A stretch of DNA of 64,000 nucleotides from Bacteriovorax sp. PP10 (GTDB lineage: Bacteria; Bdellovibrionota; Bacteriovoracia; Bacteriovoracales; Bacteriovoracaceae). Below are positions 26,567-33,758 of the stretch, piece after piece (positions within the stretch are counted from its first letter, which is position 1; every line of letters begins with the position of its first letter). The position numbers and the translations under genes are program-made. The stretch spans positions 248,001-312,000 of the forward strand of contig NZ_JAYGJQ010000003.1 of assembly GCF_035013165.1 (NCBI RefSeq). Direction: 5' to 3'. The notes below the pieces were generated by a model. That model was not told the origin of the DNA. It saw only the letters and a program-made list of their open reading frames with translations, and did not search any database.

Positions 26567-28144
26567 TTATGGAGCTTGTATATCGTCTGAATCGACTGAC
26601 TCATCAGTCGGATCAAAATAGGTCTTATTGGATTCTTTAGTAGTGCCTGATTTCAAGTTGCCTGCGTAGGCCACTTTCTCTTCTAGAGTCTGCCAGATTT
26701 TAAAAGGAGACTTTGTTGGATTTTTTAGAATAATAGATGTTTTAGAGCTGATCCCCAGGGCCCCTTTAATGATCCCTTCTGTGAAAGCAACAGTATAATT
26801 TTTAAATGGACTAATACTTTGCCCATTAATTGTCGCCTTTCCAACTTTTAATCCAAACGGAGTTTTGATGTACTGAATTTCCACACCTGAGTAGGCCAGT
26901 GGTTCACCAAAACTTGCCAGTGTTTCAAATAAAGTTTTAAGCCAGATTCCTTTAATAGAGGCCTTATAAATAGACCACCCATAAGTATCATCCAGGTCAA
27001 AAACTCTTGGGATCGAGTTTAAAATTGTTCTTCTTGTAATCGCTCCCACGGGAAAATTCTCTCCGTTCATTGGAGGAGCATGGATAGAAATATCCGCTTC
27101 AACCTTATCTTTCATGGCATCTGAAATAAAGAAGGCCCATTTTTTTGTCCCTTCCGGGTCGTCACTTTTTAAATCACTTTGACCAATTTCTTCTTTTAAC
27201 CAGTCGGCCCCATAGATATTATCTAAATCAGTATTGGCCTCATCAACTAATGTCTTAATGTGATCATCTTGATTTTCATTTTTTACTGGAACAAGTTCGT
27301 AAGAAACCACTTTTAACGGTTTTCCTTTTTCTAAATCAACAATCAATCGTCCCAGGTATTCAGTGTGCATTCCCGCCTGAACAATAGGAACGTCTCTATC
27401 GTTTTTATTTTTGACCATTACGGCCTTTGTCAGCTTTGTATGCGAGTGACCACCAACAATCAAGTCGATGTAAGACGTTTTTTTCGCAAGCTTTTTATCT
27501 TTACTCACACCCATATGTGTAAGAGCGATAATGAAATCGTTGTTTCTTTTTTTAAGAACTTTTTCATAATCTTTAGCAGCTTCGTATGGATTCGTGATTT
27601 TGCTATTATCTAAACTCCAGCTATACCAGATTTCATTGGTCGTTAAACCCAAAAGAGCAATCTTAATCCCATCGATTTCAATTTCTTTATAAGGCTTAAT
27701 TTTTTCTCTGATATTTGGAAACTGCGGGCCCACTTCAACATTGGCCGCAAGTAGGCTGAAATTTAAATTAATTTTTCCCAGCATCTTATCTAATTCTTCG
27801 GCACCCATCAGGTAGTCATGGTTCCCAAGTGTCACAACGTCATAACCGACATTGTTGTGAACTTCAAAACTCTTCATCCCTCTGTCGGCCATATAATAGA
27901 TATTACCTTCAAGAAAATCTCCAGCATCGAGTACCAGATTTTTCACACCATCTTTATCAGCTTCAGCTTTGTAATAATCGATTAAACTCTTCAGTCTTGC
28001 TGAACCACCTGTATTGGTCTGGTGGGTTCCGCCATCCATAAATGAGTGGGTATCATTGGTGTGTAGGATCTGAACAAGCCTTGCTTGTGCAGTAGAAACC
28101 ATCAGTGAAACTGCAAATAGCACCCCTAGATATTTCGAATTCAT
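26567..28144 (-). CDS. Secreted bifunctional metallophosphatase / 5'-nucleotidase
   Basis: 525 residues; signal peptide ~1-21. N-terminal calcineurin-like phosphoesterase domain with motifs ILHTNDTHSF (metal Asp31, His33), LDAGDFLEG, TLGNHDYLMG and VGGHSHTKL. The C-terminal part (~330-500) matches the 5'-nucleotidase substrate domain, though it is short. The family removes phosphate from nucleotides in the periplasm, making nucleosides that can be taken up. A good AGGTGG ribosome-binding site precedes the ATG. Upstream in the same strand run as the binding protein and the Tsx-like channel. Confidence 0.87.
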   Translation of the reverse strand: MNSKYLGVLFAVSLMVSTAQARLVQILHTNDTHSFMDGGTHQTNTGGSARLKSLIDYYKAEADKDGVKNLVLDAGDFLEGNIYYMADRGMKSFEVHNNVGYDVVTLGNHDYLMGAEELDKMLGKINLNFSLLAANVEVGPQFPNIREKIKPYKEIEIDGIKIALLGLTTNEIWYSWSLDNSKITNPYEAAKDYEKVLKKRNNDFIIALTHMGVSKDKKLAKKTSYIDLIVGGHSHTKLTKAVMVKNKNDRDVPIVQAGMHTEYLGRLIVDLEKGKPLKVVSYELVPVKNENQDDHIKTLVDEANTDLDNIYGADWLKEEIGQSDLKSDDPEGTKKWAFFISDAMKDKVEADISIHAPPMNGENFPVGAITRRTILNSIPRVFDLDDTYGWSIYKASIKGIWLKTLFETLASFGEPLAYSGVEIQYIKTPFGLKVGKATINGQSISPFKNYTVAFTEGIIKGALGISSKTSIILKNPTKSPFKIWQTLEEKVAYAGNLKSGTTKESNKTYFDPTDESVDSDDIQAP

Positions 28145-28321
28145 GTAACCACCTATTCCTGATTAATTGGCCTGTATGCCTATTGATCGGATTTATAGGG
28201 ACTTGTTTAAGTTTTCTGCGAACTATTATTTCCCGACGAAAATGATTCGGAAAATTATGCTGACGTATAGGGCAAAACTGGTGTAAGTATTGGATAATTA
28301 CAACGTAAATTGGGGTCTCTC

Positions 28322-29932
28322 ATGCTTTCATCTTTGAACACAGCGCCGCGCTGCACATTTGCTATTATCTCTCACCCGGATGCCGGGAAGACGACGATGA
28401 CTGAAAAATTACTTTGGTTCGGACAAGTTATTCGTGAAACCGGAAAGGTAAAAGCGAAAGACGGGAATTATGCAAAGTCTGACTGGATGGAAATTGAAAA
28501 GGAACGTGGGATTTCGATTTCATCTTCTGTTATGAGTTTTCCATACAACGAACGTGCGATGCACTTACTAGATACTCCAGGTCACAAGGATTTCTCGGAA
28601 GATACATATAGAACACTTACTGCTGTTGAATCAGTTCTGATGATGATCGACTCTGCAAAAGGGGTTGAGGCACAGACGATTAAACTTATGGAAGTTTGTC
28701 GTATGAGAGATACGCCAATCGTAACGTTCATGAACAAGTATGACCGTGAAGCGATGGACCCGTTTGAGTTAATTGAAAACGTAGAAAAAATTCTGAACAT
28801 TCAATGTGTGCCAATGACATGGCCTATTGGTTCAGGTGTAGATTTCAAAGGTGTTTATGATTTAAGAACAAAACAAATCATGAGTTTTAAAAACGCCAAA
28901 GACCCTTTCAATCCAATTATCATCGACGCTCAAGATTTAGATGCTCCGGAAGTTTTAGCTTTCGTTGGAGCGCCATTACTGGCAACTCTAAAAGACGAAC
29001 TAGAATTAGTTGGAACTCTTATTGGAGATTTCAGTAAAGAAGAGTTCCTTCACGGAATCCAGTCTCCGGTATTTTTTGGTTCGGCACTGAACAACTTCGG
29101 AGTTAAAGAAACTCTGGATATGATTTCTTCATCTTCACCAGGCCCAAAACCTCGCGAAGTAAAATTAGCTCCATTTGAATCAGATTCAAAAGTGACAACT
29201 GTAGACCCGGAAACAACAACTGAGTTCACAGGATTCATTTTCAAAATCCAAGCTAACATGGATAAAAAACACCGCGACCGTATCGCCTTTTTGCGTGTGT
29301 GCTCAGGAAAATTTAACCGCAACCAAAATATTTATCACGTTCGCTCTGATAAAAAAATGAAGATAGCCACTCCCCTGATGTTCCAGGCACAGGATAGAGA
29401 GATCACTGAAGAAGCATTCCCGGGAGACATTATCGGTCTTCACGACAACGGAAAATTCCAGATTGGTGACACTTTCACTGAAGGCTCAAAGTACATGTTC
29501 ACTGGAATTCCCAACTTTGCTCCGGAAATTTTCAATAAGGTTATTTTAAAAGACCCGATGAAAGGAAAGCAGCTTGAAAAAGGACTTCAGCAGTTATCTG
29601 AAGAAGGAACTGTTCAGCTCTTCACTAGACACTCGACTGGAGAAAAGATTTTAGGTGCCGTTGGTGCCCTACAGTTCGAAGTTGTTAAATACCGTTTAGA
29701 AGACGAATACAATGTTAACGCCGCTTACGAAGGATACAACTTCGTTGGTATCAGATGGCTTAAATTTGAAAATGATAAGGACGAAGGAAACTTTGTTTCA
29801 TTCAACAGTTCAAACATCGCTTACGATCACAAGAAACGTTTATGTTTCTCTGTAAGATCTGAGTGGGACTTAAAACTTGTGATGGAAAAAAATCCAAAAG
29901 TTCAGTTCTTTAAAAACTCTGATTACCGCTAA
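28322..29932 (+). CDS. prfC: Peptide chain release factor 3
   Basis: 536 residues; GTPase that recycles RF1/RF2 from the ribosome. G1 is SHPDAGKTT, the switch region ERGISISSSVM, G3 DTPGHKDF, G4 NKYDRE. VFFGSALNNFGV (G5 region) and the C-terminal domain fit RF3 (E. coli 529 residues). The frame is open from a TTG at 28310 but ATG 28322, preceded by GGGG, is the expected start. Followed after 20 bases by an rRNA methyltransferase gene. Confidence 0.95.
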   Translation: MLSSLNTAPRCTFAIISHPDAGKTTMTEKLLWFGQVIRETGKVKAKDGNYAKSDWMEIEKERGISISSSVMSFPYNERAMHLLDTPGHKDFSEDTYRTLTAVESVLMMIDSAKGVEAQTIKLMEVCRMRDTPIVTFMNKYDREAMDPFELIENVEKILNIQCVPMTWPIGSGVDFKGVYDLRTKQIMSFKNAKDPFNPIIIDAQDLDAPEVLAFVGAPLLATLKDELELVGTLIGDFSKEEFLHGIQSPVFFGSALNNFGVKETLDMISSSSPGPKPREVKLAPFESDSKVTTVDPETTTEFTGFIFKIQANMDKKHRDRIAFLRVCSGKFNRNQNIYHVRSDKKMKIATPLMFQAQDREITEEAFPGDIIGLHDNGKFQIGDTFTEGSKYMFTGIPNFAPEIFNKVILKDPMKGKQLEKGLQQLSEEGTVQLFTRHSTGEKILGAVGALQFEVVKYRLEDEYNVNAAYEGYNFVGIRWLKFENDKDEGNFVSFNSSNIAYDHKKRLCFSVRSEWDLKLVMEKNPKVQFFKNSDYR

Positions 29933-29952
29933 TCTCCAACCAAAGAAGAAAA

Positions 29953-30900
29953 ATGTCTGACTTAAAAACGATCCAGAATAGACTAGAAAAAAACTACAAG
30001 CACAGAGCGAAGTGGGCAAAACGCGAAGGCTTTGAGGCCTTCCGTTTATACAATAAAGATATTCCTGAATTCCCTTTCATCGTTGATGTTTATAAAGACA
30101 ACGCGATTATTTATGAAAAGCGCGATGAAGAAATCGATGCTGAGAAGTTTGATCATTTCAACTTCATTATCAGTGCTGTTAAGTATGTTTTAAATATCCC
30201 TGAAGAAAAAGTCATCATCAAGTCACGCAAGAGACAAGTTGGCGACACTCAGTATACTAAACTTGAAGAAAGAAATGAGCTGATCGTTGTAAAAGAATAC
30301 AAGTCAGAGTTTCTGGTAAACCTTCACGACTACCTTGATACTGGATTATTTTTAGACCACAGACCACTAAGACAAATTGTTTCGAAATCAGCAGAAGGCA
30401 AAAAAGTTTTAAACCTTTTTTCTTATACTGGATCAATCAGTGTAGCGGCCGCAGTTGGTGGAGCTTCAAAAGTCACAAGTGTGGATATGTCATCGACATA
30501 CCAAAACTGGGCAAAGAAAAACTTCGAACAAAATAATATCCCTCTAGCAAATCATAACTTCATCGTTGATAGTGCTCTTGAGTATCTAGAGAAAGCTTCT
30601 CAACGCTTTGACATCATCGTTTTAGATCCACCGACGTTTTCGAACTCAAAAGGAATGGAAGAGGATTTTGAAGTTGAAAAAGATCAGTTGTTTTTAGTTA
30701 AGCACTGCCTTCGCCTGCTTGATCCTAATGGTGTTTTATACTTCTCTAATAATAAGAGAAAATTTAAAATCTCTCCTGAAGTTCTAGAGCTGGCGAATGT
30801 TCAGGACATTACACCTCGTACAATTCCAGAAGACTACAAAGATACGAAAGTTCATATGTGTTTTAAGATCACTCATAAAACACCTCAGGCAAAAAAATGA
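29953..30900 (+). CDS. 23S rRNA methyltransferase, RlmK-type (m7G2069)
   Basis: 315 residues. It corresponds to the C-terminal half of E. coli RlmL (RlmKL). Matching blocks are RLYNKDIPEFPFIVDVY, TGLFLDHRPLR, NLFSYTGSISVAAA (SAM motif), DPPTFSNSKGME (catalytic) and FSNNKRKF. In gamma-proteobacteria this domain is fused to RlmL (m2G2445); here it stands alone and the partner is not in the window. The helicase gene overlaps its end by four bases (ATGA), so the two are coupled. Confidence 0.86.
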   Translation: MSDLKTIQNRLEKNYKHRAKWAKREGFEAFRLYNKDIPEFPFIVDVYKDNAIIYEKRDEEIDAEKFDHFNFIISAVKYVLNIPEEKVIIKSRKRQVGDTQYTKLEERNELIVVKEYKSEFLVNLHDYLDTGLFLDHRPLRQIVSKSAEGKKVLNLFSYTGSISVAAAVGGASKVTSVDMSSTYQNWAKKNFEQNNIPLANHNFIVDSALEYLEKASQRFDIIVLDPPTFSNSKGMEEDFEVEKDQLFLVKHCLRLLDPNGVLYFSNNKRKFKISPEVLELANVQDITPRTIPEDYKDTKVHMCFKITHKTPQAKK

Positions 30901-32096
30901 TTCAATTTCCAGAAGCGATTCAAAAAGCATTAACTGAAATGAAAATCCAGAACTTGACTCCGATTCAGGAGCAAGCGATTCCGGTTATCATGGAAGGGAA
31001 AGACTTAATTGCGCTTTCGGAAACAGGATCGGGAAAAACTCTGGCGTTTACACTGCCTCTAGTGGCAAGTCTTATCGGTGCTCCGAAAAGACCGACAAAA
31101 GTTTTAATCATCACACCGACAAAAGAATTATCTGAGCAGATCCTAGGTGTCGCAAAAAAATGCGCACGCTTTACGACGATCATCAGTACCAGCATCTATG
31201 GTGGAAATAGTTTCTCTGAACAAGAACGTGAATTAAAAAATGGCGTGCATCTTATTGTTGCTTGCCCTGGTCGCCTTAAAGACCATATTGAAAAAAACAC
31301 CATTGATCTAAGTGGAATTGAGACGGTAGTTCTTGATGAAGCTGATCAGTTAATGGATATGGGGTTTCTTCCCCACCTTCGTGTTGCTCTTGAAGCGACG
31401 AAAGAGCGCAAACAGACTCTTTTATTTTCGGCGACAATGAGTGAAGAAGTAAAACTTTTGACTGAAGAATTCTTAACAGGGGCCACTCTGGTTGAATTCC
31501 AGGCCAATAAAGCAAAAGCAATCGTCACAGAGGCCTTCTGCCCGATCACTGACGAGCTTAGATACCCTTTTATTCGCTTTTTATTAAAGCACCATAAGAT
31601 CAAGGCCTGTTTGATTTTCACACGTACTAAAGACGAAGCTAGAAGCTTAAATGCTCTTTTAGCAGAAGATAAATATAAGAGTGCTGTACTTGAAGGTGAC
31701 ATGACAACTCACCAGAGAAAAAAAGCATTGAATGGACTAAAAGAAAAAACTATCAACATCATGGTAGCGACTGATATCGCCGCTCGTGGTTTAGATATCC
31801 CTCACGTTACTCATATTATCAATTTGAATCCTCCGCTAAATGCTGAGTCTTATATCCATAGACTTGGTAGAACTGCTCGCCACGATAAAGGTGGGATGGC
31901 GATTACGATCTATATGCCGGAAGAAAAAGAGAAGATTGAAAGAATTTTAGAAGATCAGGGGAAAACTCTGAAGATTACAAAGTTCAAGGAATTCAATTAT
32001 CAGTTACGTATTGAGAAACGTCATCTTCGAGTTATTAAGAATAATACATCTCTAGATCGTGACGATGAAGACGATGCTGAAGAGCACGGGTTTTAG
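30897..32096 (+). CDS. DEAD-box RNA helicase (RhlE-like)
   Basis: 399 residues. Q motif LTPIQEQAIPVI, Walker A SETGSGKTLAF, Ia TPTKELSEQ, DEAD box VLDEADQLMDMGF, motif III FSATM, and motifs V-VI VATDIAARGLD and YIHRLGRTARHDKGG are all present. The core is followed by a short acidic/basic tail, smaller than that of RhlE. Overlap with the RlmK-type gene suggests a joint role in large-subunit assembly, which is inference. Confidence 0.93.
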   Translation: MIQFPEAIQKALTEMKIQNLTPIQEQAIPVIMEGKDLIALSETGSGKTLAFTLPLVASLIGAPKRPTKVLIITPTKELSEQILGVAKKCARFTTIISTSIYGGNSFSEQERELKNGVHLIVACPGRLKDHIEKNTIDLSGIETVVLDEADQLMDMGFLPHLRVALEATKERKQTLLFSATMSEEVKLLTEEFLTGATLVEFQANKAKAIVTEAFCPITDELRYPFIRFLLKHHKIKACLIFTRTKDEARSLNALLAEDKYKSAVLEGDMTTHQRKKALNGLKEKTINIMVATDIAARGLDIPHVTHIINLNPPLNAESYIHRLGRTARHDKGGMAITIYMPEEKEKIERILEDQGKTLKITKFKEFNYQLRIEKRHLRVIKNNTSLDRDDEDDAEEHGF

Positions 32097-32144
32097 TTAA
32101 AAGGTGCCAGCAGACTTCTGGTAGCTACACTGCTATACGAATTA

Positions 32145-32447
32145 TCATGCAACCTTAATTTGTAAATTTGGATCAAGTCTCTGCGCAAAATCAATTAACT
32201 TATCAACTGTAAAAAGGTTAATTTTATATTTCACAATCTCATTTAATCTTGCCGGACCAATATCTAATCTTTTTGCAAGCTCGATCTGGGTAATGTTGTT
32301 TTTTAGAATAAAGATAACGAATTTTTCACAAAGAGCGTACTTCAACTCTTCGGCCTTAGTTGCGTTTTCAGGCAAGGCATATGATGGTTTTGCCTTATTA
32401 AGTTTTTTTCGAATTTTTGATAATTCTTTTTTATCTGGAAATGCCAT
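32145..32447 (-). CDS. XRE-family HTH protein, candidate antitoxin
   Basis: 100 residues. Basic, Lys-rich N-terminus (~1-30) then a helix-turn-helix: NNITQIELAKRLDIGPARLN, with a following helix VDKLIDFAQRLDPN. The fold resembles HigA/XRE antitoxins. It starts two bases after the stop of the upstream 127-residue gene, so toxin-first, antitoxin-second order as in HigBA. Ends inside an AT-rich gap after the helicase. Confident as DNA-binding; antitoxin role inferred from arrangement. Confidence 0.7.
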   Translation of the reverse strand: MAFPDKKELSKIRKKLNKAKPSYALPENATKAEELKYALCEKFVIFILKNNITQIELAKRLDIGPARLNEIVKYKINLFTVDKLIDFAQRLDPNLQIKVA

Positions 32448-32449
32448 AA

Positions 32450-32833
32450 CTACCTTCCTTTTTTCACCCTAAAGGCATTAATAATGCCAATATAATTATA
32501 CTTATTCTCAAGAAGCCAAATAAGCCGATAGTATTTTTTATTCACTTCTATGACTTTTACAAAGTAACTAAAATCATCTTTCACATCTACTGGGAGTTCA
32601 TATCCTCCATCAAGTTGAGAAACTAATATTAGAATTAAATTATCATCAACATAGTCAGTATGCTTATTTTCATAATGTGAATCGATAACAACTTCTGAAA
32701 TAGATCTACCATTGATGAAAATTGAATCAATTTCATAATGCCTTCTTCCCATTAACCCTACCCTGAATTGCGCAATTCCGCAATTATCTATAATTCTAAA
32801 AATGTAAGGGTTAATAACTAAATTCTTAAGCAT
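32450..32833 (-). CDS. Small protein, candidate toxin partner of the XRE protein
   Basis: 127 residues, unusually AT-rich codon use and many Ile/Tyr/Asn. Segments are GRRHYEIDSIFINGR, DDNLILILVSQLDGG and a C-terminal YYRLIWLLENKYNYIGIINAFR, which has the strand-rich look of RelE/HigB or DUF4258-type toxins, but I cannot assign a family. Followed directly by the HTH gene. The start lies four bases after a repeated TTAAGAT element and palindrome (32838-32855), a likely autoregulatory operator. Confidence 0.55.
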   Translation of the reverse strand: MLKNLVINPYIFRIIDNCGIAQFRVGLMGRRHYEIDSIFINGRSISEVVIDSHYENKHTDYVDDNLILILVSQLDGGYELPVDVKDDFSYFVKVIEVNKKYYRLIWLLENKYNYIGIINAFRVKKGR

Positions 32834-32837
32834 CTAG

Positions 32838-32855
32838 TTAAGATTTAAGATCTTA
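32838..32855. promoter_or_regulatory. Candidate operator of the toxin-antitoxin-like pair
   Basis: Two adjacent copies of TTAAGAT (32838-32844, 32845-32851) run into the ten-base palindrome TAAGATCTTA (32846-32855), right before the first gene of the pair. Confidence 0.45.
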
Positions 32856-32970
32856 GACCTAACTATTTTCAATTATGAGACAGCTCCTAAAAGGCTTAGT
32901 CAGGTATTTGCACACTTAGCAGAGTCAATACGTCCCCATTAAGGCAAAAAATATTAAATTATCTTGCCGC

Positions 32971-33001
32971 TTGCACGGGCCATCTTTTTTCATGCTATAA
33001 T
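32971..33001 (+). promoter_or_regulatory. Extended -10 promoter of the HNH endonuclease gene
   Basis: TTGCAC (32971-32976), a 19-base spacer, and the extended -10 TGCTATAAT ending at 33001. The ATG at 33010 lies at the expected transcription start, so the mRNA should be leaderless or nearly so. Confidence 0.6.
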
Positions 33002-33009
33002 TGAGGGAT

Positions 33010-33522
33010 ATGAGGACGTTGCTTCTAGACTGCAACTATTTTCCGGTAAAAATAATAAATTGGCAGAAGGCCATGATTCTTCTTATGACTGGACGTGCGG
33101 AAGTCGTCGATGAATATGAAGACAAGCTGATACGGACCGTTTCCACCTCGTATAAGCTCCCCAAAGTGCTCCGGTTATTCCAGATGCACAAGATCACCTT
33201 GAACGTTAAATTTACCAGAATGAATGTCTTTTTTCGCGATAAGTTTCAATGCCAGTACTGCTCTATAAACCTGCCTGCTCACGAACTCACCTTTGATCAC
33301 ATCATACCTGTTTCACAAAAGGGACCTACTAGCTGGGAAAACGTGGTGACATGTTGTAAACCGTGTAACGGTAAAAAAGGATCGAAGAGTTTAAAGAGTT
33401 CAGGACTGAATCTTTTGAAGCCTGCTAAAAAACCTAGATGGTCACCAGAATTGTGTCTTCGTCTTTTAGATGATGACCCAAGTGAATGGTGGAACTTCTT
33501 CCCGCAAAAAGCGGCCTCTTAA
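33010..33522 (+). CDS. HNH endonuclease family protein
   Basis: 170 residues from the ATG at 33010. The frame continues to a TTG at 33001, which overlaps the -10 element and is rejected. N-terminal ~75 residues form a basic domain. The HNH domain is CQYC (zinc), LTFDHIIPVS (catalytic His), ENVVTCCKPCNGKKG (second zinc pair and Asn). No neighbouring methylase, so not an obvious restriction enzyme. Widespread HNH proteins of this shape in delta-like bacteria have no defined target. Confidence 0.85.
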   Translation: MRTLLLDCNYFPVKIINWQKAMILLMTGRAEVVDEYEDKLIRTVSTSYKLPKVLRLFQMHKITLNVKFTRMNVFFRDKFQCQYCSINLPAHELTFDHIIPVSQKGPTSWENVVTCCKPCNGKKGSKSLKSSGLNLLKPAKKPRWSPELCLRLLDDDPSEWWNFFPQKAAS

Positions 33523-33523
33523 A

Positions 33524-33634
33524 TTAAAAACTAATTCCAAGATTGAGTGCGACTGAATTTTTTTTCGGCGTGCTCGAACTTTTTGACTTCGTCGATGTGT
33601 AGGCCGTCGTGACCCCTTCATCAACAACTAACAA
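33524..33634 (-). pseudogene. 3' remnant of an outer-membrane beta-barrel protein gene
   Basis: On the minus strand 36 codons between stops read ...VVDEGVTTAYTSTKSKSSS-TPKKNSVALNLGISF and stop. The end (SVALNLGISF) is the classical last strand of an outer-membrane barrel with terminal Phe. No start codon or signal sequence is left, and the frame is closed upstream by TAA at 33635-33637. It fills part of the 236-base gap between the HNH gene and the deiminase gene; the rest is AT-rich with no other signal. Confidence 0.5.
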
Positions 33635-33743
33635 TTAATTATTGAAAGACTGTGGAGTTAATTAACCCTTTACACAGACAATTTTACTAAATAAAAAGGG
33701 AAGTTTTTTCCACAATTAAGTGCCACAAATAAATTCTCTATCG

Positions 33744-33752
33744 TGGTAAAAT
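33744..33752 (+). promoter_or_regulatory. Extended -10 element, leaderless start of the deiminase gene
   Basis: TGGTAAAAT ends at 33752; six T then separate it from the ATG at 33759. There is no Shine-Dalgarno sequence and no clear -35. Confidence 0.5.
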
Positions 33753-33758
33753 TTTTTT

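Noticed and set aside
33010-33522. HNH gene as a homing or restriction endonuclease
   Set aside because: No intron, methylase or specificity subunit nearby; the sequence only supports a general HNH call.
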